5,906 nt of DNA from an uncultured Kiritimatiellota bacterium (GTDB taxonomy: Bacteria; Verrucomicrobiota; Kiritimatiellia; RFP12; UBA1067): positions 1 through 5,906 of the forward strand of contig CAKURH010000136.1 in NCBI GenBank assembly GCA_934675625.1. The letters run 5' to 3'. The notes under the pieces are model-generated. The model ran no database searches, was not told the origin of the DNA, and worked only from the letters and a program-made list of their open reading frames with translations. The translations under genes and the position numbers were made by a program. Of the stretch, positions 1-5,735 are shown piece by piece. The stretch's first letter is position 1; the number at the start of each line of letters is the position of its first letter.

Positions 1-39
1 CTTAAGAATACCTTAAGATTTGGCTTAAGATTTCTTAAG
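1..39. repeat. Four CTTAAG palindromes at helical-turn spacing
   Basis: The six-base palindrome CTTAAG occurs at 1-6, 12-17, 24-29 and 34-39. Start-to-start distances are 11, 12 and 10 bp, close to one DNA turn. Copies 2 and 3 continue as CTTAAGATTT, and copy 4 continues as CTTAAGGTT, so this is a degenerate short tandem repeat of about 11 bp. The array touches the left window edge and may extend further. It is AT-rich, unlike the genes. It could be a cluster of protein-binding sites or simply another dispersed repeat; the sequence does not distinguish these. Confidence 0.6.
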
Positions 40-56
40 GTTCAGGCCTTGCCGAC

Positions 57-178
57 GGGGCCTGTCCCCATGATCAGTTACACGTCTGGCGGGGCCTGTC
101 CCCACGGAAACGGCCGTTAATTGGACTTAAATTAAAGTTTATCAGCAATTTCGATGATGTCTTCTAGGGTCTGTCCCC
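57..178 (+). repeat. Three GGGG(C/T)CTGTCCCC repeats, non-coding copies
   Basis: GGGGCCTGTCCCC occurs exactly at 57-69 and 91-103. A variant with A at its first position and T at the fifth (AGGGTCTGTCCCC) lies at 166-178. Each exact copy can fold as a four-base GGGG/CCCC stem with a five-base loop, and the CTGT loop gives it a direction. The same motif recurs about 2.5 kb away inside the peptidase gene at 2672-2750. The arrangement looks like a REP-type dispersed palindromic repeat. Such repeats are in some bacteria spread by REP-associated tyrosine transposases, but none is encoded here, so the mechanism is inference. Confidence 0.75.
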
Positions 179-241
179 TCTCCGGAAACGTTTTCACGGG
201 TGACGTTCGGAAGTGGCTGTGGCAGCCCTAGCTGACATACA

Positions 242-1438
242 TCAACGGCGGGCGAGCGTTACGAGCGTTTCGAAGCGCGCCGTGCGCGGGAACATGTTGA
301 ACCACCGGACGGACGTGACATCATACGACCGCGTGATCTCACACAAGTCGCGCACGAGCGTCGCCGGATCGCAGCTCACGTAGAGGATGCGCGGAGCCGC
401 CGACGCCGCGAGGCCCTGCGCGACGCCCGGCTCCAGTCCGCCGCGCGGCGGATCGACGATGACGGTCGTCTGCGGCCCCATGGGCAGACGTTTCAGGCAA
501 CGGCCGACTTGTTCGGCGCGAAACGTCGCCTGCGCGGCTTTCTGCGCGGCGGCGTTCCGCGTCGCGAACGCGACCGCCTGACGGCCCGACTCGATGCCGA
601 GCAGCTTCGGCGGACGGCACGCGAGCCCGAACACGCCCACGCCACAGTAGAGATCGAGAACCTCCGGCGCGACCGCGCGGCCCGTCTCGTATTCGGAGAC
701 GACCGCCTGAGCGAGCGCTTCGCCGACTTCGGGATTGACCTGGTAAAAGCCGTCCGCCGGCACCTCGAAGTCGAGGCCGCACGTTATCTCCTTCAGGACG
801 AGATCCTTCGGCGCGTCGCCGACCCACCACTTGACGCCCGTCTTCCGCGTCCAGCGAATGGTGACATTCCCCTTGCGCGCCGTGTCGCGACGGACGGCCT
901 CCGGCCCCGTCGTGAGGAGCGTCGTCACCGCGCGACGGATTTCGGGGAGTTTCGCGTTGATCTCGGGCCGCGCCAACGGGTCGTCCGTCACGTCGACGAT
1001 GGCGTGGCTCGGCTCCGTGCGGTAGCCGATTACCCACGCGCCATTCTGCCGCACGAAATGGTAGACGACCTTGTTGCGGTAGTTGCGCATCGGGAAGGCC
1101 GTCGCGTCAAACGGAAGGAAGCTCTGCACGGGAATCCGAGCGCGGTCGAAGAACTCGCGGAGCTGCTGTTCCTTGGCGGCGCATTCGCCCGCCTCGGAAA
1201 GCCCCGCGTAGACCATGCCCGGCACGGCGCCCGCCACGGCTTCATCGCATCGATCCGGCGAGCGTTCGACGACCTCGACGAGGCGCGCCTTGACGAAGTG
1301 CTTCTTCTCCTCGACGATCTCGGCCTTGACCTGCTCGCCGGCCCACGCACCAGGCACGAACACGACGCGCCCGTCGCCGAGGCGGCCGAGGCCGTCCCCG
1401 CCGTAGACGTTCTTCGCGATGTAGACGGTCGAAATCAT
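242..1438 (-). CDS. RlmD/TrmA-family RNA (uracil-5)-methyltransferase with TRAM domain
   Basis: A 398-residue SAM-dependent enzyme predicted to make 5-methyluridine in rRNA or tRNA. Residues 1-60 read as a TRAM RNA-binding domain (GGDGLGRL and VVFVPG are typical). FYQVNPEVGEAL at 231-242 is the family segment preceding the Rossmann fold. SAM motif I is LDLYCGVGVFGL (261-272) and motif IV is VDPPRGG (328-334). The nucleophilic Cys lies in YVSCDPATLVRD (Cys356), and the general-base Glu in MFPRTARFETL is Glu390. The RlmD iron-sulfur cluster signature (CX5CGGC) is absent: only Cys64 and Cys86 lie in that region. An open frame extends upstream to 1585, but the ATG at 1438 is chosen because TRAM homology starts there and it is one base after the panC stop. 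No Shine-Dalgarno is evident, so coupling to panC is likely. Target (RlmD-like or TrmA-like) is undetermined. Confidence 0.93.
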   Translation of the reverse strand: MISTVYIAKNVYGGDGLGRLGDGRVVFVPGAWAGEQVKAEIVEEKKHFVKARLVEVVERSPDRCDEAVAGAVPGMVYAGLSEAGECAAKEQQLREFFDRARIPVQSFLPFDATAFPMRNYRNKVVYHFVRQNGAWVIGYRTEPSHAIVDVTDDPLARPEINAKLPEIRRAVTTLLTTGPEAVRRDTARKGNVTIRWTRKTGVKWWVGDAPKDLVLKEITCGLDFEVPADGFYQVNPEVGEALAQAVVSEYETGRAVAPEVLDLYCGVGVFGLACRPPKLLGIESGRQAVAFATRNAAAQKAAQATFRAEQVGRCLKRLPMGPQTTVIVDPPRGGLEPGVAQGLAASAAPRILYVSCDPATLVRDLCEITRSYDVTSVRWFNMFPRTARFETLVTLARR

Positions 1439-1439
1439 G

Positions 1440-2258
1440 TCAGAGCACCACGTTGTCGATGAGCCGCGTCTTGCCGCAGTACGCCGCGACGAGGACGCAA
1501 CAGCCCTTCGCGATCTTCTTGCGCGGCTCCAGCGTCTCGGCGTCGACACATTCGACGTAGTCGACCTTGAGCCCCCCCTTCGCAATCGCCTTCGCGGCGG
1601 CGTCCGTCGTCTTGACCAGCCCGGCCTTGACGGCCTTCAGCGTCTGGGAGAGAACAAGGGCCTTCGCCTTCTCGTCATCCGACAGGTACGTGTTGCGGCT
1701 CGACCGCGCAAGTCCCGTCGGCTCGCGCACGATCGGCGCGACGACGACCTGCAGGTCGAAGTTGAGGTCGCGCACCATCCGCCTGATGACCTGCGCCTGC
1801 TGGTAGTCCTTCTGTCCGAAGACGGCGAAGTCGGGATGCGCGAGGTTGAAGAGCTTGGCGACGACCGTGCAGACACCCCGGAAGTGGCCGGGACGCCGCG
1901 CGCCGCAGAGGCCCTTCGAGAGGTCTTCCTCGGTGACGTAAACGGAGTGGCGTGGGAGGTACATGTTCGCCGGCGTCGGGAAGAAGACCGCCGTCGCGCC
2001 CGCCGCGCGGCACTTCGCGAGGTCGGCCTGCTCATCGCGCGGATACTTCTCGTAGTCTTCGCCCGGACAGAACTGCACGGGGTTCACGAACACGGAGACG
2101 ACAATTTCGTCCGCCCCCTTGGCCTTGGCCTTCGCAATCAGCGAGAGATGCCCCTCGTGCAGGTAGCCCATCGTCGGTACGAGTGCGATTTTCGCGCCGG
2201 CGAGCTTGCGGGCCTTGGCCCATTTCTGGAGTTTCAGCGGTTCACGGAAGATTTTCAT
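1440..2258 (-). CDS. panC: Pantothenate synthetase (pantoate-beta-alanine ligase)
   Basis: A 272-residue cytosolic enzyme that condenses pantoate with beta-alanine using ATP, via a pantoyl-adenylate, giving pantothenate for CoA synthesis. Diagnostic motifs are all present: PTMGYLHEGHLSL at 28-40 with the HxGH nucleotide-binding site (His34, His37), FVNPVQF at 58-64, RRPGHFRGVCTVVAKLFN at 121-138, FGQKDYQQ at 147-154 with Lys150 and Asp151, and RSSRNTYLS at 185-193, the KMSKS-like segment. Length is normal for the family. The frame stays open upstream to 2399, but that part overlaps the peptidase gene and does not resemble PanC; MKIFREP is a typical PanC start. The ATG lies seven bases from a TATAAT box, so there is no room for a ribosome-binding site. 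The stop is one base before the methyltransferase ATG, implying a two-gene unit. No other pantothenate gene is in the window. Confidence 0.97.
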   Translation of the reverse strand: MKIFREPLKLQKWAKARKLAGAKIALVPTMGYLHEGHLSLIAKAKAKGADEIVVSVFVNPVQFCPGEDYEKYPRDEQADLAKCRAAGATAVFFPTPANMYLPRHSVYVTEEDLSKGLCGARRPGHFRGVCTVVAKLFNLAHPDFAVFGQKDYQQAQVIRRMVRDLNFDLQVVVAPIVREPTGLARSSRNTYLSDDEKAKALVLSQTLKAVKAGLVKTTDAAAKAIAKGGLKVDYVECVDAETLEPRKKIAKGCCVLVAAYCGKTRLIDNVVL

Positions 2259-2296
2259 GGCGCATATTATACCATACGCCGCCAACGCCGCGTCAT
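2259..2296 (-). promoter_or_regulatory. Predicted panC promoter giving a leaderless or near-leaderless transcript
   Basis: On the minus strand a perfect TATAAT sits at 2271-2266. The panC ATG begins at 2258, leaving seven bases between them. Transcription normally starts about seven bases after the -10 box, which puts the 5' end at or within a base or two of the ATG. A weak -35-like ATGACG (4 of 6 matches) lies at 2296-2291 with a long 19-base spacer. The eleven bases TATAATATGCG are identical to those upstream of serA. Box and spacing are read directly; promoter function is inferred. Confidence 0.6.
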
Positions 2297-2319
2297 CGAA
2301 GCGAAATACGCGGAGACAA

Positions 2320-4494
2320 TCACGTCCCCGACAGCCCTTGCTGACGCAGGAGTGCGGCGATTTCGGGGTCGCGTCCGCGAAACGCGCGGAAGACCTCAAT
2401 CGCCGACTGCGAGCCGCCGAGCGCCAGCACCGTCTCGCGGTAGGCCGCGCCGATGCGCCGCACCGCCGCGTCGTCCGTGAGCCCCGCCTCCTCGAACGCG
2501 CCGTAGCAGTCCGCGCTCATCACCTCGGCCCACTTGTAGCCGTAGTACCCGGCGGCATACCCGCCCGCGAAGATGTGCGAGAACGAACAGAGAAAGCGGT
2601 CGCCTTCCACCATCGGCACGCCGAAATGCGCAAAAACAGCCGATTTAACGTCATTTTCTGACATCTCTCGTGGGGACAGGCCCCCCACGTCGGGGGTCTG
2701 TCCCCGTGCTTCTGACGGGGTCTGTCCCCCATTTTCGGGGGCCTGTCCCCAAATTCGGGATGGGTCATGCAGGAGGAGGTCGGTCTTGGCGAAGGCGAGC
2801 TGGCGGCGGCAGGCGCTCGCCGCGCGGAAGTTCTTCGCCGCGCGCACCTTCGCCTTCAGCTCCGCCGGCACCGCAATGCCCGTGCGGTCGTCGAGGCACC
2901 AGTTCTCCATGAACTGCGAGGCAACCTCCACTGCGTCCCACTCGACGAGGTTGATGCCGGCGGCATCCTCCTCGTCCACCCGCGTGAGCATGCACTGGAG
3001 CGCGTGCCCGAACTCGTGGAACAGCGTCTCGACCTCGCGGAACGGCAACAGGCACTTGCCGTTCGCGTCCGGTCGCGGAAAGTTCGTGCAGACGAGCGCG
3101 AGAGGCGCTTGTGAGAAGGAAGAGGGAAGAGGGAACAAGGAAGAAGTGCGGTTGCCGAGGCCTTTTTTTGTGTTGGACAGCACAGGGGAATCACTGTCAA
3201 TTCCGCACTTTTTCCTTTTTCCTTCTTCATTTTTCCTTGTGTTTCTGTTCCTGAACTCGTTCATCCAGGCGCCGCCGTTCTTCTGCCCGTTGCGGACGAA
3301 CGGGTCGAAGTAGAAATGCGCAATCGTCTCGCCCTTCTCCTTCACGGCGAAGAAGCGGACGTCGGGATGCCAGACGGACGGCTTGGCGACGCCCGTCACT
3401 TCCGCGACGTCGATGCCGAAGAGGAGATGCGAGATCTTGAAGAGTCCGCGCAGCACGTCTTCAAGCTCGAAGTGACGCTTCAGTTCCTCTTCGGAGTAGG
3501 CATACTTCCGCTCGCGCAAACGCTCCGCCAAGAAAGCGATATCCCACGGTTGAATGGCGGCGGACGCATCCGCCTCCTTCGCCTGCGGCCCATTCGGCTT
3601 CTGCGTCCTTGCGAAACCAAGCGGCTCATTCGGCTTCTGCGGCTGACCTGGGTCTTGCGACTGCGCCGAAGCGAGAAGTTCGGCGGCTTCGGTCTTGGCC
3701 GGTTCGGCGGTTGCCGCGTCGAGGTCGTCGATCATCCGGAGCGCCGCCGCGACAGACGGCGCGCACTTCGTCTGGAGCGAGAGGTCGGCGTACGACGTGA
3801 AGCCGAGGAGCGCGGCGAGTTCCGCGCGCAGCTTCAAGATCTCGCTGATGCGCGCGGCGTTTTCGGGCGCGCGCGTCGCCCGCGCCCGGCAGAGCGCCTC
3901 GCGCACGCCGCGGTCGGCGCAGTCGCGCATCGTCTCCGGGTAGTGCGCGTCGTCGATCGTGTAGGTCTTTCCGTCCTTCTCGAAGCGAAACGCCTTCGTC
4001 GCGTCGAGAACGGCGTTCGAGAAGTCCATCGCCAACTTCGCGAGCGCCGCCTGAATTTCGTTGAAGCGCGCCTTCCTCTCGCCGACGAGCCCGACGCCGG
4101 CGAGTTCCGCCGACTCGACCATCTTCGCGAGAATGCGCACGCGCACCGGCGCAAGGCCGTCCGCCCGCGCGAGAACCGCCTTCGCGGCGCGGTAGAGCGG
4201 CTGGGACTGCCCGACGCGCAGGGAGAACGCGACGACCTGCGGCTGAAAGTCCTCCTCGACCTTGCGCCAGGCGTCGGAATTCATGACGGACGTCAGGTGC
4301 CCGACCTGCCCCCACGCGCGATAGAGGCCGCGCGTCGCGTCGTCCAGCGCCCAGACGAGGCCCTCGTAGGTCGTCGGCGCGGCCGCCTCCAGCGCGGTGA
4401 CGGCCGCCTCGGATTCCGAAAGAAGCCGCGGCAGTTCTGCCGCGGCGTACTCGGGCGTGAACCGCCCCCAGTCGGGAAAGCTCGCCGTCTCCAT
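2320..4494 (-). CDS. prlC: M3-family zinc oligopeptidase (oligopeptidase A type) with three repeat-derived insertions
   Basis: A 724-residue cytosolic metallopeptidase that degrades short peptides. The active site HEFGH is at 493-497 (zinc ligands His493 and His497, catalytic Glu494). The third ligand, Glu523 in WDAVEVASQFMENW, is 26 residues after the second His, as in E. coli oligopeptidase A. QPWDIA (315-320), WHPDVRFF (375-382), GGAWM (407-411) and the tyrosine-rich GGYAAGYYGYKWAEV (644-658) also match. Compared with remembered E. coli OpdA, three extra segments appear near residues 279-311, 421-461 and 580-609, all in frame and repeat-derived. The rest is shorter than OpdA because about 30 residues before YPETMRDCADRGVREA are missing. 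The ATG at 4494 shares its A with the serA stop (TGATG), indicating translational coupling. The frame remains open far upstream through serA, but METASFPDWGRF aligns with the OpdA N-terminus. No signal peptide is seen. Confidence 0.94.
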   Translation of the reverse strand: METASFPDWGRFTPEYAAAELPRLLSESEAAVTALEAAAPTTYEGLVWALDDATRGLYRAWGQVGHLTSVMNSDAWRKVEEDFQPQVVAFSLRVGQSQPLYRAAKAVLARADGLAPVRVRILAKMVESAELAGVGLVGERKARFNEIQAALAKLAMDFSNAVLDATKAFRFEKDGKTYTIDDAHYPETMRDCADRGVREALCRARATRAPENAARISEILKLRAELAALLGFTSYADLSLQTKCAPSVAAALRMIDDLDAATAEPAKTEAAELLASAQSQDPGQPQKPNEPLGFARTQKPNGPQAKEADASAAIQPWDIAFLAERLRERKYAYSEEELKRHFELEDVLRGLFKISHLLFGIDVAEVTGVAKPSVWHPDVRFFAVKEKGETIAHFYFDPFVRNGQKNGGAWMNEFRNRNTRKNEEGKRKKCGIDSDSPVLSNTKKGLGNRTSSLFPLPSSFSQAPLALVCTNFPRPDANGKCLLPFREVETLFHEFGHALQCMLTRVDEEDAAGINLVEWDAVEVASQFMENWCLDDRTGIAVPAELKAKVRAAKNFRAASACRRQLAFAKTDLLLHDPSRIWGQAPENGGQTPSEARGQTPDVGGLSPREMSENDVKSAVFAHFGVPMVEGDRFLCSFSHIFAGGYAAGYYGYKWAEVMSADCYGAFEEAGLTDDAAVRRIGAAYRETVLALGGSQSAIEVFRAFRGRDPEIAALLRQQGLSGT
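2668..2757 (-). repeat. Four-copy GGGG(C/T)CTGTCCCC array inside the peptidase CDS
   Basis: Copies lie at 2672-2684 (inverted, read GGGGACAGGCCCC on plus), 2693-2705, 2717-2729 and 2738-2750. The last three are in the same orientation, 24 and 21 bp apart. The inverted copy sits in a seven-base-arm palindrome, CGTGGGG at 2669-2675 and CCCCACG at 2683-2689. On the coding strand the array is read as peptidase residues 580-609, where successive copies give GQAP, GQTP, GQTP and GLSP. OpdA as I remember it has no counterpart to this segment. The motif is the same as at 57-178, so this is a dispersed repeat that landed in frame. Confidence 0.85.
3112..3240. mobile_element. AT-richer inverted-repeat element inserted in the peptidase CDS (MITE-like)
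   Basis: The left arm (about 3114-3151) is purine-rich GGAAGAGGGAA-type sequence. The right arm (3203-3240) is pyrimidine-rich TTTTTCCTT-type sequence. The inner 15 bases of the arms, AAGGAAGAAGTGCGG at 3137-3151 and CCGCACTTTTTCCTT at 3203-3217, are complementary at 14 of 15 positions. The 51-base loop holds a T7 run and a smaller inverted pair (TTGGACAG near 3174-3181, CTGTCAA near 3194-3200). Base composition contrasts with the GC-rich host gene. It adds roughly 40 residues (about 421-461) 30 residues before HEFGH. No transposase, and no clear target duplication that I can see; the mobile-element label is inference from structure. Confidence 0.55.
3562..3660 (-). repeat. 36-bp direct-repeat insertion in the peptidase CDS
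   Basis: A 21-base unit occurs at 3585-3605 and again at 3621-3641 with a single mismatch, giving a 36-bp period. The shared core is CATTCGGCTTCTGCG at 3591-3605 and 3627-3641. On the coding strand it produces QKPNEP (286-291) and QKPNGP (298-303), a 12-residue repeat in a Gln/Pro/Asn-rich, probably disordered stretch. The segment lies just before QPWDIA, where OpdA has only a short linker. It has no similarity to the GGGG(C/T)CTGTCCCC or GGAAGAGG repeats, so it appears to be a third, separate repeat type. Confidence 0.65.
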
Positions 4495-5660
4495 CACTTG
4501 ACGACGCGCACCTTGATGACCGCCTCGCTCGCCGCGATGGCCTGCACGACATCCGCCGACACGGGCGTGTCGACGTCGATGAGCGTGTAGGCGAAGTCGC
4601 CGCGGCTCTTGTTCGCGACCGCGTCGATGTTGACCTTCGCGTTGCCGAGGATCGACGTGAACGTGCCGAGCATGTTCGCGACGTTCCTGTGCAGGATCGC
4701 GAGACGGCCAGGCTTCGTGGCCGGGCCGAGCGTGCAGGCCGGATAGTTCACCGAGTTGACGATGTTGCCGTTCTCCAGGTAGTCGCGCATCTCCTTCACG
4801 GCCATGACCGCGCAGTTGTCCTCGGCCTCCTCGGTGGACGCGCCGAGGTGCGGGATCACGAGGCAGCCCTTCTGGCCGGCCGTCGTCGCGTTCGGGAAGT
4901 CGGAGACGTACTTGCGCACCTTGCCGGACGCCAGCGCGGCGAGCATGTCCTTCTCGTTCACGAGCGCGTCGCGCGCGGCGTTGACGACGATGACGCCCGT
5001 CTTCATGAGGGCGATCGCCTCGGCGTTGATCATGCCCTTCGTCGAGTCGAGCGCGGGCACGTGGATCGTGATGAAGTCGCAGTCGCGATAGATCGCCTCG
5101 ACGTTCTTGCAGACCTTGACCTCGGTCGAAAGCCGCAGCGCGGCGTCGACGGAGAGGTAGGGGTCGTAGCCGAGCACGTCCATGCCGAGGCCGACGGCGG
5201 CGTTCGCGACCTTCTGGCCGATCGCGCCGAGGCCGATGACGCCGAGCCGCTTGCCCTGGATCTCCGTGCCGGAGAAGGCCTTCTTCGCCTTTTCGGCCGT
5301 CTTGTTGATCGCCGGGTCGGCGGCATTCGCCCTGACCCACTCGACGCCGCCGACGATGTCGCGGCTCGCGAGCAGCATCGCCGCGATGACGAGCTCCTTC
5401 ACGCCGTTCGCGTTCGCGCCCGGCGTGTTGAAGACGACGATGCCCTTCTTCGCGTACTCCGCGTGGGGGATGTTGTTGACGCCCGCGCCGGCGCGCGCGA
5501 CGGCCAGCAGGTTCGCGCCGGGGACGAGCTCGTCCATCTTGGCACTGCGGACGAACGCGGCGTCCGCCTCCTCGAACTTCTCGGTGCGGGCGTAATTCTC
5601 GCCCAGGTTCTTCAGCCCGCATTCCGCAATCGGATTCAGGCACGTGTACTTGTAGTTCAT
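4494..5660 (-). CDS. serA: D-3-phosphoglycerate dehydrogenase, ACT-domain type
   Basis: A 388-residue cytosolic enzyme that oxidises 3-phosphoglycerate to 3-phosphohydroxypyruvate with NAD, the first step of phosphorylated serine synthesis. The N-terminal substrate domain includes ARAGAGVNNI (56-65) and NTPGANANGVKEL (78-90). The NAD fold has GLGAIG at 143-148 and Asp166 in GYDPY. Arg230 (NAARDAL) and His271 (PHLGASTEEAEDN) are catalytic positions. The usual third member, a Glu in the DF-P-x-E segment, reads SDFPNATTA, with Ala258 in its place. The C-terminus (about 319-388) is an ACT domain, the usual site of serine feedback. The intervening domain of long SerA proteins is absent, as in the compact SerA forms of clostridia and related lineages. 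MNYKYTCLNP at 5660 is the start: the more upstream in-frame ATG at 5735 precedes the promoter -10. The stop overlaps the peptidase ATG. Confidence 0.95.
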   Translation of the reverse strand: MNYKYTCLNPIAECGLKNLGENYARTEKFEEADAAFVRSAKMDELVPGANLLAVARAGAGVNNIPHAEYAKKGIVVFNTPGANANGVKELVIAAMLLASRDIVGGVEWVRANAADPAINKTAEKAKKAFSGTEIQGKRLGVIGLGAIGQKVANAAVGLGMDVLGYDPYLSVDAALRLSTEVKVCKNVEAIYRDCDFITIHVPALDSTKGMINAEAIALMKTGVIVVNAARDALVNEKDMLAALASGKVRKYVSDFPNATTAGQKGCLVIPHLGASTEEAEDNCAVMAVKEMRDYLENGNIVNSVNYPACTLGPATKPGRLAILHRNVANMLGTFTSILGNAKVNIDAVANKSRGDFAYTLIDVDTPVSADVVQAIAASEAVIKVRVVK

Positions 5661-5676
5661 GTTTGCTTTTTCTTCC
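5661..5676 (-). promoter_or_regulatory. Weak ribosome-binding site of serA
   Basis: GGAAG (plus-strand CTTCC at 5672-5676) lies 11 bases upstream of the ATG at 5660, followed by an A-rich run. Spacing is slightly long and the match is partial, but it is the only purine-rich Shine-Dalgarno-like sequence before any of the four starts in this window. It supports MNYKYT as the start. Confidence 0.5.
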
Positions 5677-5716
5677 GTAGAGTTTATCGTGGAATTTGCC
5701 GTCACGCATGACGACA

Positions 5717-5735
5717 GCCGCATATTATAGCACAA
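5717..5735 (-). promoter_or_regulatory. Predicted serA promoter, extended -10 type
   Basis: On the minus strand TGCTATAAT reads as an extended -10 (TGn plus a perfect TATAAT at 5729-5724). A transcript starting near 5717 would have a leader of about 57 bases. No good -35 box is seen at the usual distance; the closest is TTCCGG at 5751-5746, a poor match, consistent with reliance on the extended -10. The core TATAATATGCG is identical to that before panC. I see no riboswitch-like fold or attenuator in the leader. Confidence 0.6.

Larger units (their letters stand above)
1..241. other. Intergenic region downstream of the methyltransferase
   Basis: No credible gene is visible here. Besides the CTTAAG cluster and the GGGG(C/T)CTGTCCCC copies it contains a perfect ten-base palindrome, AACGGCCGTT, at 109-118, an AT-rich stretch around 119-150, and an imperfect palindrome GGAAACGTTTTC starting at 184. 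I looked for a terminator for the leftward-transcribed gene ending at 242 and found no convincing GC stem followed by a T run on the minus strand. Confidence 0.5.

Noticed and set aside
242..1585. Extended 447-residue start for the methyltransferase
   Set aside because: The extra 49 residues are Arg/Ser-rich, overlap panC, and precede a normal TRAM N-terminus at 1438.
1440..2399. Extended 319-residue start for panC
   Set aside because: The extra 47 residues overlap the peptidase end, lie upstream of the -10 box, and do not look like PanC.
2672..2750. Repeat cluster as a CRISPR array
   Set aside because: Units are 13 bp with 8-11 bp between them, one is inverted, and the array is read through as protein; there are no spacers of proper size and no cas genes.
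3137..3217. Inverted repeat plus T run as an intrinsic terminator
   Set aside because: The T run lies in the loop on the plus strand, while the gene is transcribed on the minus strand, and the arms sit within a continuous coding frame.
2668..3660. Peptidase as a pseudogene disrupted by insertions
   Set aside because: The frame is open from ATG to stop and all zinc, catalytic and substrate-binding motifs are intact.
3316..4590. Long plus-strand open frame antisense to the peptidase
   Set aside because: Arg-rich composition typical of an antisense frame in GC-rich DNA, no family motifs, and the opposite strand carries a clear M3 peptidase. The same reasoning removes the plus-strand frames at 509-1462, 1437-2480 and 4689-5711.
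2320..5709. A single 1129-residue minus-strand protein
   Set aside because: The part upstream of 4494 is the serA gene in another frame, with no homology of its own; the real peptidase starts at METASF.
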